Shown one piece after another: positions 10,896-21,983 of a stretch of 64,000 nucleotides of DNA. The stretch lies in assembly GCF_014905175.1 (NCBI RefSeq), contig NC_057790.1, positions 12,240,469 through 12,304,468 of the forward strand, in the 5' to 3' direction. The notes under the pieces were generated by a model that was not told where the DNA came from, searched no databases, and saw nothing but the letters and a program-made list of their open reading frames with translations. The DNA is from Aphidius gifuensis (taxonomy: Eukaryota; Arthropoda; Insecta; Hymenoptera; Braconidae). A program made the position numbers and the translations under genes. Numbering within the stretch: position 1 is the stretch's first letter; every line of letters begins with the position of its first letter.

Positions 10896-11270
10896 ATGGT
10901 TAAAAAATTTGTCTTGAAATCGTACATTATCTCAGACTCGGTAGAGTCTCTCGCCAAATTTACCGCGCAAGACCCTATTATAAGATTTGATCAGCGGTCT
11001 GTGACGTCACGATTTTTAATTTTTGTTTTATCTCCTTAATTAATGTTAGAAAAAAAAAGCTAAAAATACTTTCACTATATATATCGAGGCCTCTCTTTCT
11101 AATAAGCCAACTCTCGATTTTTTCTACCGAATATTTGAAAAGAGATACAACTCAATAAAAGCCAGGTAACAAATATTACTAAAAAATAAATTTTCAAGTT
11201 GAAATGTCCACATTTCTTCGGATACGTCGCGCCATATCCCGCACCTATCCCTTCTCCTAAATTTTCTCTT
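10896..11270. other. Unassigned spacer
   Basis: AT-rich sequence between the foldback element and the inverted Polinton fragment. I see no ORF, paired ends or recognised motif. Confidence 0.5.
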
Positions 11271-11271
11271 C

Positions 11272-11562
11272 TCATGTGTTGGTTATCTTACCATCTTTTG
11301 CACTTTTTGTTTTGAGTGGTACAGCAAATGCATACTTGGAAAAATTATCAATTATTGTAAGTATAAACTTATAATTTTCATTTACGGAAGCATATGCACT
11401 CATGTCGACAAGATCACATTGCCATGTTTCATCGAGAGCTCTAATGTCAACATGTCTACGTTGATAATATCTGCGAGCAGGCTTGTGTAGTTCATGTGCC
11501 ACAACGCTTCTCAAATAGTTATTGTCTTCTTTTTTATTATTATTTTCTGTTGTTTTATTCAT
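11272..11562 (-). pseudogene. Polinton integrase N-terminal fragment (second copy)
   Basis: The frame is nearly identical at its start to 2228-2322 but keeps the segment deleted there, including the first catalytic Asp (WQCDLVDM) and the following beta strands (FILTIIDNFSKYAFAVPL). It breaks off near 11297, before the second Asp, where similarity to the first copy ends. It is therefore a fragment that cannot be active. It lies at the edge of an inverted 0.9-kb Polinton piece. Confidence 0.7.
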
Positions 11563-11564
11563 TT

Positions 11565-11996
11565 TTATTTTTGATTTTCTAAACGTACTCCCAAATTTTC
11601 TGTCAAATAGTGAGATATACTTGCAACTTCTGTACTCAGCTCATCTAATGTATGACGTGATTTTTCAACACTTTTTTGCAATGTGTCCACTTTGATTGTC
11701 AGTTTACTAATGACTTCAGTGTTATATTTTTGACTATCTTCTTGCATTATTCTAAAAAGATTATTAGTTTCATTTTTGATCATAATCGGTGCTACTTTTT
11801 TTGAGACAGCATCATTCATGTCTTGAACATCGGCAATGTGACATAATTTTTTTTTCTGCAATGTTATAATTTCCGTCTTCTGTAAATTTGAAACCTTCTC
11901 CAGGTGGTCCTCTTATTGCATCGCCATCACTTTTCCTCCGATAGAATATTTTCGTTTATTTGATAATTGACGTCCGAATATATCAACACTAGACAT
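11565..11996 (-). pseudogene. Polinton coiled-coil protein (second copy), frameshifted
   Basis: Homologous to 1795-2225 over its whole length. The ATG at 11996 starts the same MSSVDIFGRQ segment. One A is missing from a five-A run near 11930, and one A is extra in the run near 11850 relative to the frame-preserving length. Downstream the 98-residue frame (11565-11861) is intact and differs from the first copy at only a few residues. Confidence 0.65.
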
Positions 11997-12056
11997 TATA
12001 CCACTCCAATGTCTTTTTAATGACTGTACATTAAAAACTGAATGAACACATATATT

Positions 12057-12183
12057 AACAAATAATACCAGCTTATCTTAATTCTTCAATAATTGAAAGA
12101 ATTTCATTAGCGTGACTATTATTGCCAGCTTTCTCTGAAGCTACAAGTAATTGAAGACGATTGACAAGCTTGTTGGGATTGAA
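12057..12183 (-). pseudogene. Polinton DUF8207-like protein, C-terminal relic (second copy)
   Basis: The complement carries the last 40 or so codons of the gene at 716-1736, ending in AGIIC plus stop. One GAA codon is changed to TAA five codons before the AGIIC ending. Similarity stops at about 12183, in the segment matching the PNELVN motif, so this is the border of the Polinton fragment. Confidence 0.65.
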
Positions 12184-12700
12184 ATATCGTAGCCGGATTA
12201 TTCACTGAACATAAATATTTTGTCCTATTAAATAATCCTGCTTGATATATAATTAATTAAACCCAATTTACCCTGCTCACTTAAAAAAACAATAGGTGGG
12301 TTTGGGAAGACAATCGCGTAATTTAGGAAGGGTGAATGACACCTGAAATGAACACGAAAATTGTAACACAAACACAAATATAATTTAACCATTAAATAAT
12401 TAAGACAACACAAGATATTTAATAATCGGACAAAATATTAATTTTATTCATAAAGAACGCCATGAATTGAATTAATTATTACAAAAAAAAACTTAATTTT
12501 CTATGAATTATAAAATATTAAAAACACCCGAAATTTACTTAAAACAAAGGCCCCACGCGTCGATAATTTAGAGAGAGAAATCAAGTTAAAATACGGGGTC
12601 AGTGATTAGAAATATTAAGAAAACGACCCGTCAATTAAATATTACGCGACCCGGTGAGTAATCAACTAGATTGAGACCATTCACCCATCACTGGATTTCA
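12184..12700. other. Unassigned spacer
   Basis: No supported gene or repeat; mostly AT-rich unique-looking sequence with one GC-richer patch (ACGACCCGTCAATTAAATA and GCGACCCGGTGAG near 12624-12656). Confidence 0.45.
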
Positions 12701-12850
12701 CATAGAAAAGCTTCACAAACGCCACCATCGGAAAAAAAACGCCTTAATGAGAACATATGTATACCTCTGAATACGGGTGCTGCACCCGTATTCAGAGGAT
12801 GTTCTCATCAGGACGTTTTTTCCCCGTGAATACGGGTGCAGCAATAACTC
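12700..12850. mobile_element. MITE family B, rearranged pieces of two copies
   Basis: The right half of one copy (CATAGAAAAGCTTCACAAAC to GAATACGGGTGC) is followed head-on by the start of another (GCACCCGTATTCAGAGGATG). A GTGAATACGGGTGC end lies at about 12827. Complete relatives are at 39815-39976 and 62864-63025. Confidence 0.7.
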
Positions 12851-12860
12851 CCGCAATACG

Positions 12861-13007
12861 GCAGTCCAATTCACAGGGCAAATTTTTTACAATTTAGGGC
12901 TTTTTTTTGCTGGTGATGGCGCTTGTCAATTTTTTTTTATATAGATTTCACATACAAGAGCTCCACAAGCACCGCCAGTGGAGGAAAAAAGCCCTAAATT
13001 GTAATGT
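12861..13007. mobile_element. MITE family A, right end degenerate
   Basis: Begins GCAGTCCAATTCACAGGGCA and follows the family through AATTTAGGGC, the TATATAGATTTCACATACA centre and GCCCTAAATTGTAAT, but the final ATTGGACTGC is lost. Full copies of 164-165 bp are at 38347, 39978, 47465 and 63736. Confidence 0.75.
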
Positions 13008-13231
13008 TGTGAATCAGAGTTGCCAGACTTGGCCCCTGGCTTGTCAATTTGGCTCTTAAAATTTTGAATTTGGCGCTTGGGGGCCATCATGGCCCCTTGA
13101 CCGATGATCGGTAATCTTTTTTTTTTTTTTTCGCCGCAGATGGCTTCGCTCTGTGTGGCCTGATTTTTTGATTGGTTCAACTTACAAACACAAAGGCAAA
13201 TATATGTAGAATACGTATATGTATATACAGC

Positions 13232-14160
13232 GTTTCTTTCTTCCTCTAAAATCTTAGTATTACAAACAATCTACTATTTTCAATTTTTTTAATGTCGCTC
13301 ATCGACTTTGAATATTTTCCATTTAAAATACATGTAAGCAAAGTGTTTATTTTATACTTTTGTTCATAATTTTTTAAGCTAGAGTTGGTAATACGACCAT
13401 TCTCAAAAAGCTTTGAAATACATATTGAAAAAAAAATTTTTGATCAACTGTTTCGTGGCTAGAGAACTTTATAAACGTTTATTCCTAAAAAAACGATAAT
13501 TTATTTATTCGAAGACCTCTGAGCATTCATATAAAACCAAAAATTCGGCATATAAATTATAGGGTCTAAAGCTTTTTTATTAAGCTTTTTAAATAATCAT
13601 CTTGAATTGAAATATATTGATTATTATAAAAGTTATGATTTTTTGAAACACTGAAAAAAAACAATGTTATTTGTGCAATTTTTTTATAAACGAATGAATG
13701 CTGTTTTCGGTTAGGTGTTTCAAAAAATCATAACTTTCGAAATAATCAATATATTTCAATTCAAGATGATTATTTAAAATGCTTAATTAAAAAGCTTTAG
13801 ACACTATATCTTATATGCCGAATTTTTAATTTTATATGAATGCTCAGAGGTCTTCGAATAAATGCATTATCGTTCGTTTAGAAATAAACGTTTACGTAGT
13901 TTTCTAGCCGCGAAACAGATGATTAAAATTTTTTTTTCACATATTTTTAAGCTTTCGAATGGTCGTATTACCAAGTCTCTAGCTTAAAAATTGATGAAGT
14001 TATGAACAAAAGTATAAAATAAACACTTTGCTTACATGTATTTTAAATGGAAAATATTCAAAGTCGATGAGCGACATTAAAAAAAAAAAAAAAAAAAAAA
14101 TTGAAAATAGTAGATTGTTTGTCTTGTTGAATACTAAGATTTTAGGGGGTGGGAGAGAAG
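13232..14160. mobile_element. Palindromic (foldback) element, about 930 bp
   Basis: Arms of more than 400 bp pair end to end. AATCTTAGTAT near 13250 pairs with its complement near 14140. ATGTCGCTCATCGACTTTGA near 13291 pairs with TCAAAGTCGATGAGCGACAT near 14060. ACACCTAACCGAAAACAG-like sequence lies at the turn (about 13700). The right arm carries a pure A run at 14069-14100. No coding region. Confidence 0.85.
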
Positions 14161-15320
14161 AAAAAAAATTTTTTTTTTTTTTTGAAACGGTCTAATATAC
14201 ATAGTAAATACTAATACCTAAGTTGTACATAAACATACCATCAGGCGTCACACACATCAACTGAAAACCATCTGAAGAATGGACAAAGTTCTGTCTAATC
14301 ATATAATAAACAAATAGAAATCATAATATAATATATTATCATAATATACACATATATTTATATTTTTAAATTTTGAAATGACAAAAAAAAACAAAAGCTG
14401 ATAATGACAGAGTTTATCAAAAAGACTGGGAGAAATTATCAGAATTCAAAGGTTAGTGTTTACACAAGAATAATTGTAATTAATAATAATTGTTCTTTTA
14501 TTATTATTTTTATCATCATCATCATGTTTTTTATATATTTATTGTCATTTATAAATCTTAGGATGGCTCAAAGAATGTCCTCCAAAACACAGAATTAATA
14601 ATCAAAAACAGCAAGCATATTGTACCTGATGCAACATAGCTCTGAGATGTCACAAAAACTCAATTAAAAGACATAGTGAAATGCTCGTAGCTCTTATACG
14701 AGTAAAAATGTATATGCGTGTCCATCAAATATGTTGCAAAAGCTATGTACCAAGTGAAGATATTCTTCATCGTTTTAATGCAAAAATGTATGAAAAAAAA
14801 AATCTAGAAGATGATACACAAGAAATGGTTAATAATTTACAAGTTCTTGAAGCATTCGAAATTTTTGACGAGGCTGTAAAAAATAATATGCAATGAAACA
14901 TTAAAATGATAATATTAATAATATTAAAATAATAACATGTGCTATCAGTAACCAAAAATTACGTATTTTTAAAATAAAAATAATATATTTAATAATATAT
15001 ATAAAGAATATATATATTATATATATATATATTTTTTTTTTTTCAAAAAAAAAAAAATATGTTGGTGCACCATAGCTGGAAGTTGGTATGATCATTGAGT
15101 TGACCACCATGAGTATTATTAAAAAAAAAAAAATATGCAATAGTATATTAATTATTACACTTTATAATTATATGAAATATATATTAATAAAAATAATAAA
15201 AAAATAATAAAAAAATTTTCCTGTATGTGTTTTTCTTAATAAAAATAAGGATGAGGCTATTTGCACCCATCCCGTGAACGTACGTGTGTTTAGATACACG
15301 TTAAATTCACGTCAGATTCA
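14161..15320. other. AT-rich spacer
   Basis: Low-complexity AT-rich DNA. One 71-codon frame (14681-14896, plus) reads EDILHRFNAKMYEKKNLEDD and looks more protein-like than its surroundings, but I cannot place it in a family and see no splice context. Microsatellite-like TA runs lie at 14990-15060. Confidence 0.3.
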
Positions 15321-15455
15321 CGTAGAAACACGTAAATCCCTAGACAATATTGTCAGTCAATCAATCTAGTAACATATTTTTTTTGACGTGTGCTTACGTG
15401 AATTTAATTTTTTGGCGTGCATTTACGTGAATTTAATCGTTCTTTTTAATGATAT

Positions 15456-17325
15456 TGTTACGAATATGAAGTTAATCGCTCCCTCCTCCCTTATGATAGA
15501 CAGAGACAGACAATAGAATTAGTTAAGAACAAATGACGACCTTAGTAACGGGAAAGAGATGAGAAAAAGAGTTAAGTTGGCAGTTGCAATAGAATAGCAA
15601 ATGAATAAAGACCTATTAGTTTAAATAGAAAAAAGAGATATCATTTATTTTAACCCTAAAACGTAACATTGGTGTCAGAAGAAAAATTAAAAATAAAATA
15701 GAAAGAAAGGATTAAATAATAATATAAAAAATATAAATTCATTAAGTTATTTGAATTGAGTTTTATTTTATTTTTAAAATAGTGAAACGCTCACAGAATT
15801 AATATCAAAAATAAAAATACAAAGAAAATAACGTGATTAATAAAAAAAAAAAAAGTGATTAATATTTGAATCAATATTAAAAAAGTGACAAACGCATCTG
15901 AATTAAAATGGCAAAAAATTTACAAGAATTCGACGATAAATTAAATGCATTTAGAAATTTAATCAGAAAGGAACTAGAAGAATCAAGAAAAATAATGAGA
16001 GAAGAAATATACAGTTATTTAGAGAAAATAATTCACATCAAGAAAATAATAATTATAATAATAACAAATATAAGTACCATTATAAATATGAAAGAACTAT
16101 TCTAAAAAATAATTATTATTGTGATAAAAACGAGACAAATGGAGAAAAAATTGATAAAAAAAAATCTGGAGTTGTTTGTTTCAAATGCAAAAAATTCGGC
16201 CACTATGCAAATACTTGTGATAAAAGTAAAAAGAATCATTAAAATAAAATTAACTAAATAGTTTACTTGTAAACAGAATTTATGCATACATGAAATAAAA
16301 ATTAGAAGTTCTTACTTCAAGTAAAAGTAAGATGGGAATTTTAAAAAATGACCCTCGATGGACTGAGGTTCCTTGTTTCAGGTAGGAAGCAAGGTTAAAG
16401 GTAAAAAAAAAAAGAAAAAAAAAAACGGCCTCGAGGGACTGAGGTTCCTCATTTCAGGTAGGAAATAAGGTTGAGAGATAAATAAATAAATCCTAGGTAA
16501 AATTTTTAGTCACTGCCTTGGCATGATTCCTTGGAATCATGGCGGACGTGTTGTCTCTTTGATGAGAAATTCTCATCAATGGCCTGTATAAGAGCATGAA
16601 TGTGACTTGGTTATTGATAGGTGTACACTACAGATACTTGTGAAAATAACGGTTGATGTTATTTATTTTCAAGGGACGCTTTGAAAATAAATAAATAGTA
16701 ATAACTATGATCATTCCAATTTTTTTTAGGTTTTCTTAATTTACTTATTTAGGTTGATATTATACTATATGGAGGGATAATTAAATTGAAATCATAAATA
16801 CAATTAATCATCTAGGAGAAGATAAATATCTAGGAGAAGAATAAGTCAATAAAAAAAGATAGATTGAATGAAGATATTCTATTGACTGAACAAAATTGAC
16901 TGTAGATATTAAATATAATTGTAAATGTTGTTCGTTCAGGGTTTTTACATTGGGTTTTCCCCTGAACCATGAGTGAATACTGAACAACATCTTAGGATAA
17001 CTCGAGAATCCCCAGTGGTCAGGGATCTGATTGATACAATCGGATTGTTGAACATTCTTGAGCTGTAGGTTACGGATTGTCGGGACGACAATCTTCATTG
17101 GGCGGAGGGTAGTGTTACGAATATGAAGTTAATCGCTGCCTCCTCCCTTATGATAGACAGAGACAGACAATAGAATTAGTTAAGAACAAATGACGACCTT
17201 AGTAACGGGAAAGAGATGCGAGAAAGAGTTAAGTTGGCAGTTGCAATAGAATAGCAAATGAATAAAGACCTATTAATTTAAATAGAAAAGAGAGATATCA
17301 TTTATTTTAACCCTAAAACGTAACA
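15456..17325 (+). mobile_element. Short non-autonomous LTR retrotransposon, complete with LTRs
   Basis: Two 213-bp LTRs (15456-15668 and 17113-17325) begin TGTTACGAATATG and end AAAACGTAACA, with termini TGTTAC/GTAACA. They are flanked by a 4-bp duplication ATAT. The primer-binding site right after the left LTR reads TGGTGTCAGAAG. The polypurine tract GGGCGGAGGGTAG abuts the right LTR. The LTRs differ at only a few positions, so insertion is fairly recent. The internal region is only 1.44 kb and lacks protease, RT and integrase; it carries a truncated gag. It must borrow enzymes from a relative. Confidence 0.9.
15908..16242 (+). pseudogene. gag: Truncated gag with CCHC zinc knuckle
   Basis: An ATG-started frame with an acidic/basic helix (EFDDKLNAFRNLIRKELEES) shifts near 16030, at a short A run, into a second frame. 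That frame is Asn/Tyr/Lys-rich and ends in a zinc knuckle CFKCKKFGHYANTC at 16171-16212, followed by stop TAA at 16240-16242. The knuckle spacing C-x2-C-x4-H-x4-C is exact. Joined or not, the product would be about 110 residues, far shorter than a normal Gag, with no capsid domain. Confidence 0.65.
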
Positions 17326-17429
17326 ATATTATATAAAATACTTTTTGACATGGATTTACGTGCATTCAATTTTTGACGTGTATTTACGTGAATTTAATTT
17401 TTTTTGACGTGCATTTACGTGAAGCTAAG

Positions 17430-19030
17430 ATTTAAAAGTACCATCATTATATATTTTATTATTTTTATTATTTTTTTTTAATATAAAATCTAAAAAGGGT
17501 TAAATAATAAATGCTTTAAAGTAAAATCTTTTTATATGAGAATTTTTTTTATTATTTACATATAAGTAATTAATAAATTTTAATTGTTTATTGTTAAATG
17601 GTACTATCAAAATTTATTAGACATATTTTTCATTATTTTTTTCGACTGGATAGACAAAATAGTCAGTTGAAAAATTCTAAATGCAAATTGAAACAAAAGG
17701 CAATTGTCAAATGGTAATTGTTAAATATTTATTGTTAATTTTCAAGATTAATAATTAATTTTTATTCTTAAATTAACTCTATATTTTTACAAACTAAATG
17801 CAAAAAAAATCTAATGAAAAAATTTAAATGTAATAGCAGGAGCTTAAGTTGAAGATTTTTCTCATAAACGTATCGTATAAGCAATTAATAATTTTTTTTT
17901 TTTTTATAAATATTATTATTTAAAAATATTCATCAGCTGTATTATCCCCAAGAAAATATTTTCATTAGCCTGGGGTTTTATACAAATCTAATTTTATTTT
18001 ACCCGGTGAATCAACCTTTTTTTTTTTTCATACAAAAAACTTATTTGAAATTTAAAATCATCATGTGAAATGAATAAAATAACCACGTTTATTAGACGAC
18101 ATGTTTAAGACTACGACCATCATCAACTTTGTCAGATAAAAAATCATTGTCTTATCGTAAATATTAATCAGTTCATTCATTAATTTTGAAACTGCATATT
18201 ATCACTTTTTTTTTTTTCATCATATTAATTTAAATGTTAAACAGAATTTAATAATTTTTTTGATTTTTTGTTTAAGGGATAATTGATAATTCAAATAATT
18301 TTTCAATTTTTTTTTAAGCACTGTGTATTATTTAAAAATTTAAAAAAATTATAAAATTACATTTATTTTACTGTCATCTATTTTAAATCTTGACTGTTTT
18401 TAAATTTTTAAAAATACAAAAAAAAAAATATATCGAATTTTTTCTTTTGAATACAAGTTTTATTAATACTTTTGTATATTTTAAAAAATGTAGTAATACA
18501 CATGTTATTATATACAAAGATATAAGGAAAAAAATACTCGTATTTTTTCCTCTTTGAATAATTTGATGTTTCTTACAAAGTCGAATGCAAATTATTGCTG
18601 CAAGATATATACTGAATGTATAATCCATAAATATATATTTAAATTCGAATTTAATATGTGACCCAATTGACTGATGTAAATTATTTGTAAATTATTATGT
18701 TGATAAGGAATACAGATTACACATGATCCAATATAAAAAAATACAAAATGATTTTAAAAATACTCAAGTTATTATTTTAAGTTATATGAGCTATTCAAAA
18801 ACAATAGAATAATTTTTTGTCAAATACTTTTCTAAACGAACAATATATGTATATTTTTTTTTTAAATTTACCAAGTTATTATTGTTGATAAAAACCAACA
18901 AATAAATTAATACTATGTTTGTTTTTAAATAATGGCTTTGACACTGCCAATGTTCTCCAGGTTTACTTTTAGTAAAAATATATATATTTTTTTATTTATT
19001 ATTTATTTATTATTTATTTATTATTTATTA
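17430..19030. other. AT-rich spacer
   Basis: About 1.6 kb of AT-rich sequence without supported ORFs or paired ends. It ends with a TTATTTATTTA microsatellite at 18990-19040. Confidence 0.5.
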
Positions 19031-19038
19031 TTTATTTT

Positions 19039-20768
19039 TTATATCATTTTTAAACAGTTTTGACAAAACCATGAAGTTTTTGCTGGAGCTTTTTTTATTC
19101 CAAGGCAAAAAAAGTCATACCAAAAAAGGCACCCATCACATACAATTGAATTATCTTGTAATTTATTTTGGCATTCATGACACGTATAAGTGTGTTGACT
19201 TTTTAGCATCTTGGTTAATCTGGTAAATGCAGGTCTTTTAAAATATTTCTGTACTAATTTTATATCAACATTTTCATCAAAAATACAATCTGGCAATGCT
19301 GTGTTTTCTGACAAATCATTATTTTTAATAAAATAACCATCGTTGATTACTTTGTTCACTAATACCTCATCAAATATCATGCCCATTATTTTATTAATTT
19401 TTATGTTTTCATCTAAATTGGAAAAACTTGTTGGTCCAGCTGCTGCTGGATTTTTTGTATTTTTTACTGCTTTTGGACGACCCTTGGTTTTACACGAAAC
19501 TGGAATTTTAACACTTTCAATATTTGTACTTGTATCTAATTTTGGTTGTTCTCCTCGTTGTCCAACTTCAAACAAAAATACTCCAGCTTCTGTTTCATAA
19601 TTATTATTTGATAAATATTCATTTGTTTTTCCATTAACTTCTTTTTCATCTTCTTTTTTTCCATCAGAAATATCCCAGCTTCGAGAAACGTGACAATCTT
19701 TGAATATCTCTGATAATAGAATTGAGTATTCTAATGGTTCGTCAACCACTGTTGAAACATCAATATTTTTTTCTAAATCACAAATAGAAGAACTTGAAAG
19801 AAAAATCAATCTAATTTGTGCAATTTTGTAGATTAGATTCAAAGCTTGTAAATGAATCATCAAGATATCTAACGCCAGGTTTAATGAGAAGTGTCACAGT
19901 TGATGTTATTTTTTTTATTTGTTGTTGACTTTGATTAATGTGACTGCAGATTAACTTTTGTGGTTTTCCTGTATCATCAGCTGATCCATCTTTCAACTCA
20001 ACAGGAAACACTATAATGATAAGATTTTTGTATTATAAAATCATTTTTGTTTAATAATTAATATAAAAAAAAAAAAAAAAAAAATATATATATAAAAAAT
20101 TAAATCAGTAAATACTGTACAGGAAATGTTTTTTTTTTTTATTCTTAAATAAATTTCACTTACAATCTCTAACTTGTTGTTCACAAGCTGGTGAGTTAGT
20201 TATGTTCAAATATGTCATTTTAAGGACATCACCTTTCTTTGAAAGAGATGCTTTAAATTTTGCACTACAACCAACTTTTTTAGACCTGAAACATCAATTA
20301 GAGAAAAATTTAAAAAATATCTTTATTCAAATATAGTTGATGTAAGTGCATATATATATAAAATACTTTGTACGTGGTTGAGTTATTTGTGGGTATAATG
20401 TATATGTAGATTGTAGACACAAATAATAAAATAATAAAAAAAAAATTTCTAATGTTATAAATGTTTCTTCACAAAAATGAATGAATAAAAAAATTAAAAA
20501 TAATCAACAAACTGTAAAATAATAATTTAAGTAAATGTAAATTTACTTACACACGATTTCGTTTCTTGACGATGTTTTTTTTGGTCTGTCTTCGTTCATT
20601 ACGATACCCATTACTTTAATGAATAAAAACATTTTCATAGACCAACTCCTCGTTGACCATATATTTTCGTGGACGAATTAACCTTGAATCACCCTTGCAC
20701 CAAGTATATCCACCACGTTCAAGCTTTTCTTGGTACGCCAGTACTTCATCATACGTATTAAAATGCAT
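19039..20768 (-). pseudogene. SWIM/PHD-finger gene related to transposon-linked ZSWIM families, decayed
   Basis: Three exons with good splice sites can be read. Exon 1 is 20551-20768 (ATG, MHFNTYDEVLAYQEKLERGG, donor GTAAGT). Exon 2 is 20164-20285, with acceptor TTTCAG and donor GTAAGT. Exon 3 is 19039-20010, with acceptor TTATAG. Exon 1 has an in-frame TAA after VFIH. Exon 3 is frameshifted near 19830 between NLQNC and the frame that contains CHVSRSWDI, a SWIM-like segment. The 274-residue frame then has an AT-hook-like KTKGRPKAVK and a C-terminal PHD-like finger (CHEC, CDGC, CLGI, CQNC). In it the usual His ligand is replaced by Asp (WYDFFC). I recall this architecture in insect families spread with DNA transposons; a host origin is not excluded. 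Intron lengths are 265 and 153 bp. Function as DNA- or chromatin-binding protein is inference. Confidence 0.6.
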
Positions 20769-20769
20769 C

Positions 20770-21540
20770 TGCGAATTATTAGTATTTAGTAATTTAGATG
20801 AATATAAGGTACGAGAATAGTAAAATAGTTATTAGCAAAAATGTTAAACACGCACATAGCCTCTATTTTTTATACTTTTTATACGTTATATTTTTTATTC
20901 ACACAAATATATAAAATAAAAAATAAAAAAAATATCGTGTTCAATTATAATTTACAATAAAAAACCCAGATTATAAATATTTATTAACATACCTTAACTA
21001 TTACTTTTAATTAGTAATATTTTAATTCAACAAAGACAATTAATTATAATAAATTAATTAATTAATTTTTTCTGGCACGACTAACACAGATTTTTATTTT
21101 TTGTGTGTGGGTGGGCAACTCGAGTGCGATTAAGATCAATTAGAATTATCTGCATCCAGAGAAAACAAAATACATTCGCAACAGTCGGTAATAAGAATGT
21201 AAATTCTTGTTTTTTTATTCGCATACTTATAATGCGTATTTTTTTATAGTTATAATAATAATAATAATAATATATATGTAAAAGAGTGAAATAAAACACG
21301 CTCATTAGCTGAGCTGATAAGTGTTTATTGTGTCAAATAATAATTAATAAAATCAAAGGATAGTTTATTGTTAAATTAAAGAATAAAAAAAAAGAATTTT
21401 TATTAATTAATTTAATAAAAACGATAAATTAAAGGTAAATGAATAAATTTTATTTTTATTTTTATTTTTAATCATCGAGAAAATGGTAGAGATTATCTCG
21501 AGTTGATATTAATATTATTTTTTATAATTTTTAATAGAAC
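20770..21540. other. AT-rich spacer upstream of the SWIM/PHD gene
   Basis: No supported gene. Microsatellite ATA repeats lie at 21250-21275. Any promoter of the minus-strand gene would lie in the first part, but I cannot point to one. Confidence 0.45.
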
Positions 21541-21559
21541 ATGAATCAAATTATCAATA

Positions 21560-21978
21560 ATCATCCACTGAAGTAACAAGATTATCAAAGCTTCGAGGAA
21601 TTTGATTTATTAAGTCATAATTGATAATATTAAAAAATTTGCAAAAAGTTGGTCATTACCATCAACAACATCAACTGATAATAATTTAAATTTTTCTGAT
21701 CATCTTGCTATAATTGGTGAATACGATTATGAATCATATAGCTATTGTCAAAATTTATTTTTAAATTCAAGCTCTGAATTTGTTGATTGTTTTGCTGTTA
21801 TTGATACACATGATTATGCTGTTGCATGTAAAAGTGTAAGATCAATAAGTGAAACTTGGACATTGGCAATTGGTTATATGCAAATATGTGGTTTTTATAA
21901 TACATATTTAAGAATACCAGATACATGTACATCTTGTCCAATGATGATTGATGGTACAACAGTTGCTGAAGGTGAATT
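21560..21978 (+). pseudogene. Apolipophorin-like fragment (VWD-associated, C8/TIL-like region)
   Basis: The translated segment begins QDYQSFEEFDLLSHN, shifts by one base, and continues through CQNLFLNSSSEFVDCF, HDYAVACKSVR and YNTYLRIPDTCTSCPMMI. It ends at GTTVAEGEL and a TAA. The cysteine spacing and the CxxC-DGT-xxxEGE pattern match, from memory, the C-terminal part after the VWD domain of insect apolipophorins, large lipid-transfer proteins of the haemolymph. Normal genes are more than 3000 residues, so this is a small dispersed piece. It ends directly against an RNF216-like piece. Confidence 0.5.
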
Positions 21979-21983
21979 ATAAA

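Larger units (their letters stand above)
15330..17425. repeat. ACGTGAATTTAAT minisatellite, split by an LTR element
   Basis: Units of about 27 bp, of the form TTTGACGTGCATTTACGTGA followed by ATTTAAT, occur at 15380-15445 and again at 17338-17420. The LTR element at 15456-17325 sits between them. The left part also has ACACGTTAAATTCACGT-type inverted units at 15290-15340. Confidence 0.75.

Noticed and set aside
12926..13180. 84-codon minus-strand ORF
   Set aside because: It reads across a MITE and a low-complexity T run; no conserved features.
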